Shown here: positions 40,701 through 52,800 of the stretch, one piece after another
Numbering within the stretch: position 1 is the first letter of the stretch
Layout: each line of letters opens with the position of its first letter
Assembly: GCF_001577835.2 (NCBI RefSeq)
Contig: NC_029521.1
Span: 7,368,255 to 7,432,254, forward strand
From: Coturnix japonica
Lineage: Eukaryota; Chordata; Aves; Galliformes; Phasianidae
Length of the DNA stretch: 64,000 nt
Direction of reading: 5' to 3'
Program-made: the position numbers and the translations under genes
The notes under the pieces: model-generated
What the model was told of the DNA's origin: nothing
The model's input: only the letters and a program-made list of their open reading frames with translations
Databases searched by the model: none

Positions 40701-43700
40701 TTTAATATTAAGAGCCCGATTAGCTGTAAAAGAGAAGCTGAAGCAGACAGGTCAGTCTGCTGAACTGTGACCTAGATTTAAGCCTGCTGAACTGTAAAGT
40801 TAAACTGCAGTTGGCAGGAGTTGTGGCTTACAGTTTAGATTCCTATACTGATATTTTTAGCTGGTACTTGTTAGCCACTGTCTACATGAAGTTCATGTCC
40901 AGACAACACAATCTGATTGTAAAGCTGCTGCTTCTCTTAAGCAGTTGATAAGGAAGTGTGTTTATTTAGTTTACCTGCCCTAACTGTATTTGTTGATCTA
41001 CACCAGTTGCAATGCAGTGTTTCAAAATCTCCTAAATGGCGTATCTTAGAAAAGTGTATTGATACTGTCCTATTAATTTAAGAATACACATTTGAAAAAT
41101 CCTGATTTTGAGATACTTAAAGATGAAGAACACTCTAGACTTCTAGGCTTCTCTGCCACCACCAGCAGGATGGATACTAAGCTGTGAAATATATTAATAA
41201 GTTGAACAAATATTGTTCATTTGTTTTAGAAAAGTGATAACTTTTATTTTGTGGGCTGTATTTCAGCACGCCTTGTAGTCATCCTGAACCTGCTACCTCT
41301 TTTCTGTTTGCTCTTGGCCTTGCTTAAGCTTCCTCTTCTTCCTGCCTAGGGCATGATGCAGGAAGGTATCCTGCAGTCAGTCGTGGCACGCAGCCAGTAT
41401 CACTATTAGCAGCTCAGCTCACCAGCACTGACTGCTTTCATCCCTCCTCCCTGCTGCTACTCCCTGGCACAATGCAGAGGTCATTCACAGGACAGCAGTC
41501 CCCTATGCAGGTTGAGAGGGAACAGAAGTTGTTCTCCATCAGCCTGGGTCAGATCTAGGAGAGAACAGCTGGGAATGTGGGTGCTGCACACCACGGCTTT
41601 GCAGTCTAAAGCTCCAAGCAGCTCTAAATGCAGAGTCTGCTGAGAACTCGTCCAATGAAGCCAAGCAACTTTGTTCAGAGATGGTTACCACTGATGGCGT
41701 GCAAGTCCAATTTAAACAAGAACAAAAGTCCTGAGGCAGATAATACAGCGTGGTGTCTGTTTACAGCAGCTTTTCTGGGTTAAGTGTATAAACTCCACTG
41801 AGATAGATGCTCAGTGGCAAAATGGAGAAGGGAATTTCATATATGAGAGTCAGCTGATGAAGCTGTACATTAATAGCTCGCTACAGTCTGAGTAGTCTCA
41901 AAAAGCAGCCCCTGAAGTGGGAAATCTTTAGCAAAAATTAGATTTAGTTACAAGTTAATGCTTGAGATTGGTTCCTGCTAATGAATGTAGTCTCTGAAAA
42001 TGGTTTAATACGTTTTAGGAAATATTGTTAAATAAATAAGCAGACATGTTCTCCAAAGTCCTGCTTTTTAAGGCTGCACAAACTTTGCGATTAACCTCCG
42101 TTTAACATTCACTTACATAAAAATTGAAGGTTTTCTGTGTGCTTCTGCCTATGCTGCATGTGTGTCAGTCTCCCATTGTGATGTGGTCTAGTTGGCAATA
42201 GTTGGGCTGGATGCAGCCTACAGTGTTTCCTCCTTCCCAGCAGGAACCCTTGAAATTCTGGGGTTGGACTCGATGATCTCTAGGGGTTCATTCCAACCCC
42301 TACAATTCTGTGAAATAATGGGGCAGTGACTCCAACAAGGAGCCTGACCTAGAGGTAGGGGTGGCAGCTCCTCTCTCGTCTTCTTGGTAGAAGTAACACT
42401 GAGGGCATGGCCGGGCAGAAGTGCTTGCTGCTGCCTGTGCTGTGAGTATGCGTGTAGGAGATCTCCCTCCAGCCTTGCCTGCAGATGGACTGCCCTGTTA
42501 TCTGTTCTGTGGACAAAGGCCTTGCTTTCAGAGCTTCTAATGTGTTAAAAATTCAAATGTCAGTGCTGCTCTCACATTTCTCATACAAGAAGATATTTAA
42601 TATTTTTCAGGCAGATATTGCTTCTTAGCTGGAAATAATACAGGTCCTCTTAAACCATCTACTTTCTGCAAGAAAGCAATTATCTGTTTCTTTTGAGGTT
42701 GAAGAATCTTCCTGAAACTTAAGTGCCTTATGAGCACTTTAATAAATAACACAGTACAAAAGAACAAGGGCGGGTGCGGGAGGGAAAGACTAAATCACCC
42801 CAAACCCAAACAAACTAAAAAAACACACAATCGCCCCCATAAAACAAAAACAGCCACAGAACAACAATGCACACACCCTTTTCACTGTGCACTGCTATGG
42901 AGTAGGTGGTGATCTTCAGCTGGCTGGACTGTATTGTCTAGGGTGGATGGGGATTGCTTCCAGGCAGCAGGAGACTGGTAGGACAGTAGGAAGTATGGGA
43001 TGGTTTGGTGTGTGACCATGACTGTGCAGCACAGCAGCAGCCCTGTTCCTGCTGTGACTCAGGCACATGTGCTGTCCTAATTGTCTTTCTACAGTTCTTA
43101 ATATTTGCTGTACATCTCTGGAGTGAAACTGTGCATCTTGCTAAGTGCTGTTGCAATGAAGGACCTAATGTATGAATCCGTTGCATCCTGATTCAGAGAG
43201 GCTGTGTTTCACTAGCAGCTCTGGGCTTATTAAGTCTTCTGTTTGGTTTAGGGCAGGAAGTTATTTTAGGGTATATTGTTTAATTTTTTCTCCCCCCCCC
43301 CCCCCTAAAAATCAAAACACTTGTGTCCAAATCTGCACTGAAAAATAAGGTTGGATTTTCCCAGCTGGGATCTATTCCTGTCTACCTTCCATGAGAAATA
43401 AGGGCTTGTGATTTGAATTCTTAGCATGTTAATTACTATAATCTTAATTGTGTAATCCTACGTACTTTCCAAATGGTTATTGTCTTGTACTGCGTCGCAT
43501 GATGAGTGGACTCACATTGCAGCTTTTAAGCAGGTGTGTCTCTTCCTGTATTTTTGTTTAGGGCCAAATCAGGAATTTGTTGCTGTCACAGTAGATTCTG
43601 TCCACATTTGAAAGGAGTTGTGCAGATTCTGCTGGGAACTGTCTGGGTCCATTTCATATCAATTTACTGAGGCTGGACATATGCTTTGGGCAGTGGGCGC

Positions 43701-46700
43701 TCTGATGAGCTGCATGTGTGTTGCAGCTGGTTCTGTAAGCTGTTGTTGCTGTCAGAAGAAGCAGTCCTGTCTCTTCATTTCTTGTGTCCTTGTAGCTGAC
43801 CATGCATAGCAGGTTTGTGATCCAGTTCACTGTGTAAATACTTCTTGGTGAAAGAACTGGAGTAGTAGAAGGGCAGGATTCCTGTTGAAGTGACAGACCT
43901 GCTATTTTAGGAAATGAAAATAACTTCAGAACACATAACATAGCTCATACACAGACTCTACAGCATCAGTAGTAAGTTTTAACTTGAAAGCAAGCTGTAG
44001 TCGTCTGCTTGAGAACTGTCAGTAGGACAAGCTAGAAAAGCAAAGGTTCTATTTCCCTCGTGCGATACCTTTGTATTGTTTAGTTGTGGTGCATGAGTGG
44101 TGTTGTAAGAATTAAATCAGTTATTCTTGCCTGTGTAGGATGGTTTGTTTTGCACTTTGCCCTGGTGATGAGCTGTTACAAAATGAGTACTAGGTTTCAA
44201 CTGCATGCTATCCCTTGCTTTGGAGGCCATGCCAGCTTAAGGAGTATTGCTTCTCTGTCTCTTCACTTTAAGTGGTTATTTTTAACATGAAACAGTCTAG
44301 TGTGCTGGCCTTCAAACAGTTGTTGGCATGAGAATGGGAACAAATGGCTGGGGCTATTGGTACAGGAACTGCCTTTTGCTTTATGTTGTTGCTGAGAAGA
44401 CTGTGAAATTGTACCCAGATACTTGCTACTGCTCAACTGAGTATTTCTGTGGCTTGATCTGCAGGACTAAACAATCTTAATCTCTTCTTCGGGATGGGAC
44501 TCGTGTAAGCTGGTCAACCATCCTCTGAAACTGTGCTACTTGTTTTTCCTTGCCTTGTATGCCTGAGAATTAAATGTTATTCTAACATGGTCAAGTAATG
44601 TGCTTGTCCTTTTAGCTGCTTAGAAAGTCATCTTCAGTGCTTTGGGATCATTTGATGTAAGATAAAATTGCTGCTTGATATTCTTACCAGGGAGGATCTT
44701 TCTGAATCTCCTATGTAAAAGGAAAGATGTAGGCAAAATCAATTAGAGAAGAAATACTAACACTCAGATGTGGTAAACTACCCTCAACCACACTTCTAAA
44801 AATGGAAGCCTTAAATCCACCATTGAGATACCTAACATTGCTGGAGAAATGTCCTGTTTGAAGTCAGTTGAGCAATTCTGATGGATTTTGTTCTTTTAGG
44901 TACTTGCCCACACTCAAAAAGACTTTATTCCCTGAAATAGAGTAAAATGAGACACTTGTAATGAAGCCAGTAGCTTATCTGCAACCTTTTCCTTTAAGAT
45001 TAACATACATTTAAACCGAGTAAAAGTAATGCTTAAAGCAAATGTAGATCTACTGCATGTTTATGCTCAGTGAATTTTGTGATACAAGGAAGCATGGGCT
45101 TAACCATCTTAAGCCAGCTTTAACAGCAAGACTAATAAAAACTGATTTGTTTTCAAATATGCTGTTCTTGTTTTTCAGAGTCAGGGTGCAATAACTGAGA
45201 AACTGAGAAGTTTCAGTATGCATGATTTGACTGCTATACAAGGAGATGAACCAGTAGGCCAGAGACCCTATCAGACACTGCCAGAAGCAAAAAAGAAAAC
45301 CAGAGCTGCTGCAAATGAATCTGCAGGTAAGTTCCTATCTAAAATAAAGGACCTTTGTTTTACAAGTAAAAAGCAACGCAGGCAAAAATGGGGAAGAACA
45401 GCTGTATATTTACTCCATTCAGAAATGGAAGGAATCAGAAGGTTTTCCTAAACATTAGAACAGAATTGTTGTGAGCAAGGTTTATTGCAGCATTAACGAG
45501 TGGTGTCCCCCAGCAGAGATTTTCTCAGAGCTGCTAACAGTGTAGTCACACCATACTCATTTCTCCTCTCTCTGTTAGTTAACAACAATAATTATATGCC
45601 AGATTAAAGCTTAAGTAGTGTTTCTGTGATGATGTACTAAAAATTAAATGTGAAAATTTATGGAATCTTGGTAAATAGGAAAAGAAAATAAATTGCACTG
45701 AATTCAATAGGACTGCAATGATAGTTCTGGTCAAAATGTAAAGTCGTGTGGTGGTAGGAATTACAAAGGCATTAAATAGTCCACGTGGTGGTGCATATCA
45801 GCATTCAGAAGATGGTGTGCAGTGACTGAAATAGTTTTGCAGAGGTCCTTTATTATTGATGCACTGTATTCCTGAGTCTATGCTGCTTGATGAAAGTCTT
45901 CCTAGAGACTGTCCGCTATTTTCTTTTACTGGAGAGGCTACAATGGAAAACGCTGGACGTTTCTCACAAAAGAAACAGCTCTGGTCTGTTATTTTTTTTT
46001 TTTCTTTTCCCTTAAGTCTGTCTCTTCACCTCTCCATTCTGAAGAGGTGGTGGTTGTGGGCTGCAAAGCATTCCAGGAATCACATGGTAGCTCACAGCAT
46101 TTCTGAGGAGTGAATGGCCCTGAGCTGAATTGCTAATTGAACCCAGAAGGTATCCTGTGATAGTCGGTGTAAAGTGCTGGCCAGGGAAAAAGCCCATGAA
46201 TTCATCAGGAGTTTTGTTAGGGGTGATGTCACTGCAGCTGTTGTGCAGGGGCTGTTCCTCTGGAACAGACCATTAGTTATTTCCCCGAAGCAGCTTGAAA
46301 ATGCTGAAAATTCAATTTTGCCCACAGGTTATGCTGTGTAAATAATCAGATTGTGAGATTCAGTATCACATGTGGAAAATGTTTTCTTAGAGCTAGTTTA
46401 ACTGTTTATGCTCCTGAGCCCAAATATGGTGCAAACCTTTCCAGTTCACTTTGATGCATTTTCAACATGAGGGTTTTATACAAACAAAGAAAAAATGCTA
46501 TGTAGCAGAATGTTATTTTTTTGTGATTTGCTCTGGGAGTTCCTGTACAAACCAATTAGACCCAGATGTAGAAGGGCCCTGAGTGTACGATAGCTGAGCT
46601 GCCAGTTCAGTTGTTGTTAAGAAGGCAAATATATTTTTGATTCATCAGAAGAGGCGTTACAAATAGAGATAAGGAAGCATTCATGTCACTACAAGCATCT

Positions 46701-49601
46701 CTGTTAAGTAACAGACATGATTCAATTTTTCCATGCTTAAGATATGAAACTCCATTGGATGCAGTGACAGATCTGCCTCTATTACTGCAGAAAAGTCAGG
46801 TATGCCTTGCTTAGCTGTGCAGTTAGGTAAGATCAATTCTAATTTCAGGAAAAAATGTAACGGCCAAAAGAAAGTGATCTACTTTGGCTTAAGAAAATAT
46901 GAAGATGATGAATATTAAGATGAAACATGTATTGGTTATGAATAAAGCTTGGTTTGGAGTCTAAAAGATGTCTCTAAGTGTTCCATCTCATAGCTTATAG
47001 AACGGCCTTCTAAAAGGAGAGTGTGACGGGGTCCAGGTGACACTTGGCACCTTTACGACATGTCAGTGGTGAAGTGTCTGGGCTTTTAGACTCCAAGGAT
47101 CTTTCCAGACATGTTTTTAAGCAGTTTGCTCCCTCTAGTGATAATGCTTGTTAATAACCTTGGTCTTAGTTTTTCAGGATTTAAACAACCCTTTGTAGCT
47201 AACTATTTAGTAAGCCTTAATACTTTGACATTCTGCTGTCTGAAATGAATTTAGGTGTTAAAGATGCATAGATACACCTTTTTTCTTTATTCCTGTGTCT
47301 TAATCTAGAACTAGTTTTAGATACTAATTTCTAGAAAGTGTGAACTAAACTCTTGGCAGTAAATTGGAGAAATGGAATCCAAAACATAGGATTTGTTTCT
47401 TGGGAGCAAGCAGGAGGAACAAGAAGGCCGAGGAAAGAAGCAAAACTATTTCATATTGATAAAGTTTATGCAGAGTTGAGAATGAGGAATGTAATGCTCT
47501 TACTCTTCATTTTAGACTTGCCATTTCTTACATTTCATCTTGATGTCTCTTCTGACATTAAAGTCATGTCACTAAAAACATCATCAAGAAGCATAGTTAC
47601 ACAGTGCTTCCGAAGTGAGAAATTAACATGAAATTCAGAATTATTTCCTCGTTTTGATGACTGCTTTGAATTTGTTTTGAGTTGAATCTTTTACATTAAT
47701 CCCAAACTGCAGTAGCTAAAAATTCTTTTAAAGAAACATGAAACTTCATGTCTTCTGCTAAGAAATGTCAGCAAATCCATTTGCTTGCAGGGAGTTCTCT
47801 GCAAATGGAGAAACAATATAAACTTCTAATGGGAGTGGCAGTGAGGAGGGAGGAGAAAAGTAAACTTGAGCAGCTGGAAACCTTCTGGCTTGTTCTTTGC
47901 TGTGAGAGAGTAAAACAAACAGTGAAGGAAGGAGTAACCAAGTAAAATGCAATGTTGATTACAAAATGTATAAAGTGGTTCATCTCTTCTGAGTTCACTT
48001 GATGTTTTTTGATGCTTAATTTTGCTTAAGTACAGAGTAATTCCTTAGTTTATAATACGAATGGTGGATAGTAGGTACCCCATTTAGTAGCTTTTAAAGT
48101 GGGTATCTTTTAGCATAATATGTTGTAAATTGCGAGAATACAAAGGGGTTATTCTTTTCTGGGTACTCAGTCTTGGCATCAGTGTTACTGAACACATTAT
48201 TAGTGACTGGAGAACTATAGGATATATATGAAATAAAATAGAGACTGGGAATCAAAGTAGGGATTTTCATCTGTTTCCATGTCTGTTTGTTTCCCTAGAA
48301 GAGCATTCAATCAGCAGTGTTGCAAAAAGCCTTTAAGTACTTCTGAATGAGGAATAATGTTTTTGTAGATCATTTTAAAGAAGAATATGGAAGCAAAGTG
48401 GTGGTTTGACATTTAATGGACTGCTGCATTACATGCCTATGGAACTAAATGGCTCATTATTTGCAAATAGCAGGATGTGCTGTTCCTGGGAGGATGCTAG
48501 CTGTCTTGTTTTTGAAACAGATGGAAGAATGACATCTTTTAAATGCATGAAGGATGTATGTTAAACGTGAAACACGCAGCTTTCTTAGATATGTGGAAGT
48601 TACAGTTACTTTCCATTTAAGTTTTTATATAACCATATTTTGAAGGTTTTCCACTGGAAAAAAATCCTGGAGATGATAGAACAGATGAAGAGGTGGAAGG
48701 AACACATTCAGAGGATGAAATGTTTGCTCAGAGAGGCCTTCGAAGAACTCAAAGCATGAAATCTGTGAAAACTATTAAAGGACGTAAAGAGGCAAGGATA
48801 ATTTTACTTGAGTATACTTTTAACAATATAGCTTGGTGTTTTTCATAATGTAGGAACCGAATTATTTTTTTCTTTTTTCTTAGAGGGGATATCAACAATA
48901 ACTATGAATGAACAAATGGGTCATACCTAGGCTTGGAATTTTGTATTTTGGGATGCTTAATGAAATTATGTTGGTAAAATTAACTACATGTAGGTAAAGG
49001 AATGAGGAGATGAAATGGACTCTATGCTTGAAATATTAAGGCTGGCCAATCCCAAATTCCAGAAACAGCTTGGTTTGGATGTCTTGTAAATAATGGTGTT
49101 GTCACCTGCTTTGGAGTGTCTTCACTGACTGTGATTATGCATCTGCTGTTTAATAGATTTAAGATAATTCAGTTTTTTTATCTTCCATAAACATATCGCC
49201 TGATGTGACTTGTAAAACCTGCAGGGAAGATTGTATGCAAAATTCAGAGTGCTTTATATTTGCAAGTGTTACAAATCTAAAGATGCTTCAGAATAAATGC
49301 CTATGGAATATAATTGAATCTTTTGGGTAATTCTGGGAAAACAGCTGAGACTTGTTGCCCAGTTTTGTTGAAGGTCTGTGTTGTTCAGACATAGGCAAAG
49401 GATCTTTCTGAATCTGCAGAGTGCCTAAAAGACACTTAAAGATATTAGGAGTAAAGATATTAGGAGCAGTGGAGAGGTAAATATTTCTGCCTGATGTAAT
49501 GTTGCCTCTTTTAAGTTCTACTTTTTTTTTTTTCCCTCCCTCAGATACGATACGGATCACTGAAATACAGAGTAAAGAAGAGACCCAATGTGTACTTCTA
49601 A
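16725..49601 (+). CDS. REEP3: REEP3, receptor expression-enhancing protein 3 (whole gene, 8 coding exons)
   Basis: REEP3 is an ER membrane protein of the TB2/DP1/HVA22 family. With REEP4 it binds microtubules and clears ER from metaphase chromosomes. The coding exons join to 768 bp, a 255-residue protein, the human length as I recall it. Landmarks: N-terminus [11 protein letters not shown]; hydrophobic hairpin region about residues 1-90 with [20 protein letters not shown] (13-32) and [17 protein letters not shown] (65-81); amphipathic segment [19 protein letters not shown] (101-119); basic, serine-containing tail with [17 protein letters not shown] (221-237); C-terminus [12 protein letters not shown]. 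The [12 protein letters not shown] acidic patch near 203-214 precedes the basic tail. Every junction keeps frame with GT-AG sites except the exon 7 donor, which is GC. The start has a good initiation context in a CpG island. REEP4 or REEP1 are less likely because the tail matches REEP3 specifically. Confidence 0.97.
21757..21779 (+). promoter_or_regulatory. Intronic G-rich run, candidate quadruplex
   Basis: The plus strand has G runs of 6, 2, 4 and 7 within 23 bases. In the REEP3 pre-mRNA this could form an RNA quadruplex (with a bulge or a two-layer core). No function is shown. Confidence 0.4.
23071..23086. repeat. (AAT)n microsatellite
   Basis: About five AAT units in REEP3 intron 1. Confidence 0.8.
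23970..24600 (-). pseudogene. Protein-like fossil, possible retrocopy of an unidentified host gene
   Basis: On the minus strand two neighbouring blocks look like real protein. The upper block (about 24557-24372) reads [20 protein letters not shown] onward. The lower block (24266-23970) contains [20 protein letters not shown] and ends in SELPVIGS. The sequence between them (about 24400-24260) also has protein-like composition in a shifted frame, as expected if one coding sequence has decayed. There are no obvious splice sites between the blocks, which favours a processed copy. A nine- to ten-base T run near 23697-23706 on the plus strand could be the remains of a poly(A) tail. I do not recognise the parent family. 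It could also be a chance set of frames, so confidence is low. Confidence 0.3.
32085..32157 (+). CDS. REEP3: REEP3 coding exon 2
   Basis: The exon completes Val11 and codes residues 12-35, [20 protein letters not shown] through VKEY, the core of the first membrane hairpin of the TB2/DP1 domain. Acceptor is ...gatag and donor GTAAGT, phase 0 at its end. Confidence 0.97.
32158..36340 (+). other. REEP3: REEP3 intron 2
   Basis: About 4.2 kb. It carries a very short CR1 tail at 32715-32752 and a C/A-rich low-complexity stretch near 35630-35700. No exon was recognised in it. Confidence 0.85.
32715..32752 (+). mobile_element. CR1 LINE extreme 3' tail
   Basis: The sequence aacccaaaccattctatgat, followed by tccatgg, is the characteristic 3' terminus of bird CR1 in plus orientation. 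Only the terminal 30-40 bp are recognisable. Confidence 0.55.
36341..36417 (+). CDS. REEP3: REEP3 coding exon 3
   Basis: Codes residues 36-60 ([20 protein letters not shown] then DLTIS) plus two bases of Trp61. Acceptor ttttcag, donor GTAAGA. The [10 protein letters not shown] segment differs most from the human protein as I recall it (IETVADQTVA). Confidence 0.97.
36418..36943 (+). other. REEP3: REEP3 intron 3
   Basis: A short 526-bp intron with a 14-base T tract near 36733-36746 and an acceptor ending tctttag. Nothing else stands out. Confidence 0.9.
36944..37064 (+). CDS. REEP3: REEP3 coding exon 4
   Basis: Completes Trp61 and codes residues 62-101, including [20 protein letters not shown] and [11 protein letters not shown], the conserved second half of the TB2/DP1/HVA22 domain. 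The donor is GTAAGA, phase 0. Read-through past the donor would stay open to 37196 and give a truncated protein with about 43 novel residues. Confidence 0.97.
37065..38310 (+). other. REEP3: REEP3 intron 4
   Basis: A 1.25-kb intron. Nothing beyond its splice sites (GTAAGA, ...gctttag) and a T tract near 38226 was noted. Confidence 0.9.
38311..38424 (+). CDS. REEP3: REEP3 coding exon 5
   Basis: Codes residues 102-139, [20 protein letters not shown] through [18 protein letters not shown]. This amphipathic and small-residue segment is shared by REEP1-4. Phase 0 at both ends, 38 codons exactly; donor GTAACC is moderate. Confidence 0.97.
42185..42320 (+). mobile_element. CR1 LINE 3' fragment
   Basis: Plus-orientation CR1 3' end: a diverged block with tggtctagttggcaatagtt is followed by ggttggactcgatgatctct, ttccaacccctacaattctg and the short terminal repeat-like end tgtgaaataatg. 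The 5' part is truncated. Confidence 0.85.
43292..43305. repeat. Poly-C tract (14 C)
   Basis: Fourteen consecutive C residues follow a T-rich stretch in REEP3 intron 5. On the opposite strand this is a G14 run able to form a quadruplex; length here is also prone to sequencing error. Confidence 0.85.
45179..45326 (+). CDS. REEP3: REEP3 coding exon 6
   Basis: Codes residues 140-188 plus one base of Gly189: [40 protein letters not shown] and TRAAANESA. The SFSMHDLT segment is a conserved serine-rich stretch of REEP1-4. Acceptor tttttcag, donor GTAAGT. Confidence 0.97.
45327..48645 (+). other. REEP3: REEP3 intron 6
   Basis: About 3.3 kb. No repeat family or exon was recognised. The acceptor ends accatattttgaag and has a weak polypyrimidine tract. 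Confidence 0.85.
48646..48791 (+). CDS. REEP3: REEP3 coding exon 7 (GC donor)
   Basis: Codes residues 190-237 after completing Gly189: [40 protein letters not shown] and KTIKGRKE. The frame joins exon 8 to give [13 protein letters not shown], as in human KGRKE-VRYGSLKY. The exon therefore must end at 48791, where the intron begins GCAAGG, a GC-AG intron with otherwise good donor context (GAG/GCAAGG). A GT lies six codon positions earlier, at gga-C/GTAAAG, but using it would break the frame and remove the conserved RKE. Confidence 0.95.
48792..49544 (+). other. REEP3: REEP3 intron 7 (GC-AG type)
   Basis: A 753-bp intron starting GCAAGG and ending in a long T/C tract and ctccctcag. If the weak donor is skipped, the frame continues for 18 more codons ([18 protein letters not shown]) to a stop near 48848. 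An AATAAA at 49292-49297 could then end the transcript. An alternative REEP3 C-terminus is thus possible. Confidence 0.85.
49545..49601 (+). CDS. REEP3: REEP3 coding exon 8 and stop
   Basis: Codes the last 18 residues, [18 protein letters not shown], and the TAA stop at 49599-49601. The basic KYRVKKRP tail is a REEP3/4 feature associated with microtubule or chromatin-proximal ER behaviour in the literature. Confidence 0.97.
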   Translation: MRYGSLKYRVKKRPNVYF

Positions 49602-49831
49602 CTTTATTGCACAATGCCTGTGAGACAAACTGCTGTATTATAACAACTTGAATTCGAGACTTCAAGTGTTAAAGATCTGTGTATGATTCATATAATGAAT
49701 ATATATGAATAGATGCGGTAGGACTTGGGTTTATGAGCCTAAATGAGTGGGTAATGAATTACTCTGCTTTTCTGTAATCGCTTATTGTTAGACTTAAATC
49801 TGGAGAAGCTATAGGATAAATTTCAGCGCTT

Positions 49832-49839
49832 TGTAAATA
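49832..49839 (+). promoter_or_regulatory. Pumilio-type motif in REEP3 3' UTR
   Basis: TGTAAATA matches the Pumilio response element TGTANATA, 231 bp after the stop codon. Single short motif, so function is only suggested. Confidence 0.35.
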
Positions 49840-52800
49840 AGGATTAAATGAGTTACAGGAAACAGCCTGACTTTTCCAGAGGTATTGAACAGAATGAAAT
49901 AATTACAAGCTCAAACTAATCTGCAGAAGCTGTAAGTGTTTGGAGCTTGTGAATGTCAAACCTGTAGTATCCTCTAGTTTACATGGAAAAAAAAAAAATA
50001 GGTATACTTGAAATATTTTTCTGAACTGCAGTTCCTGAAAAGGCCTTCATGTAATTTAAAAATGTACAGTTTAAGGAACAGTGGGTGATAGCAAGGAAGG
50101 AAAAGTAAAGATATCCTGTATCCTTAAGATCATCTTTTTACCATGTATTTCCAAGCTTAACAAACTTGTATAATAGTAATAGGTGCAAAATGGGGGTACA
50201 TTTAGCACTTTATGCAAAACTGTAGAGTTTTGCACACGTACTGATTTACAGCTGCATATGTAATTTTAGTTAATTCTTAGGCAGGTTAGACTTATGCTGT
50301 AGGCTTTTTATAACTCACCTTGATTGCTTAGGCAAGCTTAGGATGCTGTAGATAATCACAGATAACACTTAACAATATTATCAGGTGCCTTTCTGTGTCT
50401 TACAGGGCTGTAGTATTATCTGTTTTTTGTTTGTTTTACTTGGTTGTGGGTTTTTTTCCCTTCCCCCTTCAGCTAGAGATATAACAGGAATTAACTCAGT
50501 TTTTGGTTAGAATTGTGGTAAGTTAAACTTGTAGCAGTTCTGGTGACAGACCTCAGGGATCTGAGCAGCCCATCAACTGCATAGGATAAGTCATGCTGAA
50601 GTGGCAGCATGTATGATAGATTATTCAGTCCCTGGTTTGGTTTTGCTCTGTGTTCCTATAGGAATATATATATATTTAGAACATGTATATGTGTATATTT
50701 CTCCTGGTGTGTAGATTCTAGAATTGGCTATGTAGTTTTTTATCGATAAAATTATTACTAAAATACTGACTTACAAATAGCTTTTTTAAAAATCTAGCTC
50801 ATCGAATCAGCCTTGTCATAACCTGATGTCCATGGTATAACTCTTTGCACAGAGATTAATTTCAGAATGCCATACTTGTCAAATTGACCTCTCAACATTC
50901 CCTTCGATGCTGTTTTCTGTAATTCTGAGGAGCAGGCTGATTTTAGTTTTCCATGTGACTCTTTCTAGTGTGAATATGGGGAGGACAAATCCTCTTTTGT
51001 AGATACTATTTTTTTATTACGTGGCATGGGTAGACCGAGGATTAATCTTCTTTAAGGGAAAATGATGCGTTATCCCTCTTACCCTTGATGCTCAAAGTCC
51101 CGTCCTTAGACTTTCCCCCAGATTTGACAGTCATCTGCAAGTTTGCTGCAATGCTTTTAAACACCTGCTGCAGTTCTTCATATTGTTACAGCCATAGCAG
51201 TCTTGCTGCTGGTGGACACCTGTTAATACAGACTGGCTTTTGTCTTCTGGAGACTTCTTTGGGCCAGGGTTTGAGTTCTACAGATGAAAATGCAGCTGGT
51301 CTGTATTGGCATTGTATTATTTCACTTACTATCATTGTCCTTTATAAGCCAAGTGCAAAGCCTTGGACAGATGTAACAATATCTTTGGCACGGTGCTTTT
51401 AGTGTCCTCTAAGGAAGTTGAATGCCTTTAGCAAGAAGCTGCAACATTCCATATGTGATCAAAAGGCCAAAGCTTTCTTTTTTTTCTACTTTTTTCAAGA
51501 ATGTTGCTTCAAATGAGAAGTGATTAGCAAGGCAACATCCTAGGGTGGGGCTTGTAGCTCATGTCCTGGAAGTGTTTGCAGTTCTCATCTACTTCCTTGA
51601 ATGTAGAAATCACCTAAGAAGGGAAGGGCTGCTTATGTGTTCAGGCGTGTATGTTGTTAGGAGGAACAGAGGCTTTTGAACTTGCACCTCACCTCTCCTT
51701 GACCATTAGAATGACCTGGGCATTGAGTAGAATGTCCAGATCTTATTCTCCAGTTGAGCTCTTGCTGCTACATCTTGCATTAGCTCCTAATTTTAATTGG
51801 TAAGCGTGGCAACAAAGTTGTCACCGTTTTACAATCCTGCGTGAAAGAGCAAGCTGAGGAAGCCCTTCTGTCAGAATTCTAGTTCATGTTATGGTTTTGT
51901 GTAGTCCTGTTTCTGGGCTTATATTCTTTTGCTGGTTCCAAGGATAGAGGTCATTGGAGTAGAAGGTTAGGCTTTAGCATGCTGGAGGTCAGTAATTTGC
52001 TTTATGCATTGTTGCGTTCTTAGGTTACAACCTCTGTAACCTTGACAAATGCAGCTTGCTAGTTAGGTAGCAGCAGGCTGCACAGTCCCTCCTGTTCCTG
52101 AAATATGCACGGGACTGGGAATGCCAGCAATATTATTCATGTTCATTGCTGTTTCCATATAAATATGTTCTCTCAGACATCATCTTAAGTGATAAAACAC
52201 CCAGTGTTTTCCCAGCTGTTCCTTTGGTCTAATGCCCCCCAGCAGCTTGATTCTTTTCTTTGCATTCATCCTCAAACCACTTCCTGATATCTTCAAGTTG
52301 TTTTTCCTTCCTGTTTGTTGTCAGCTGATCCTTCACTGGGCTCAATGGCCTGATTAGCTTCCATCCAGATGATATACATAATTCTCTCTTCTTGTTGAAT
52401 TTAGTTGAGTTTGGTTTGAGGGTATCCCCTCTATCTTTGTGGATTTTCGACCTTCTTTCTCTTTTGCCTTAGTAACAGAGGTCACACGCAGAGCTCTTAC
52501 AGTCAAATTCCAGGAAGAGAGTTAAATATTCTTTTTCATTTTGGAAGGTAAACGATTATAGTTCATACAAACAAAACATTTCCTGAGACTGACTGACTGG
52601 TACCAACACAACTGCTAAAACAGGTCAAGAAAAGGTTACGTAGAGGTCAAAGGTAGTTTAGGACAGAATATGTATTTCCTGTTAAATTATGTGTTCTGGA
52701 GATGCTCCAAAACTTTATATCCAAACTAAGTTGGGCTTTTCAGTGAGAGTGTGCTGTATGTATTCAAATACACTGCTTAACACAAGGGTTCACCTGACAG

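Larger units (their letters stand above)
38425..45178 (+). other. REEP3: REEP3 intron 5
   Basis: About 6.75 kb. It contains a CR1 fragment (42185-42320), an A/C-rich low-complexity stretch (42770-42870) and a 14-base C run (43292-43305). No exon was recognised; its many short open frames show no protein character. Confidence 0.85.
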
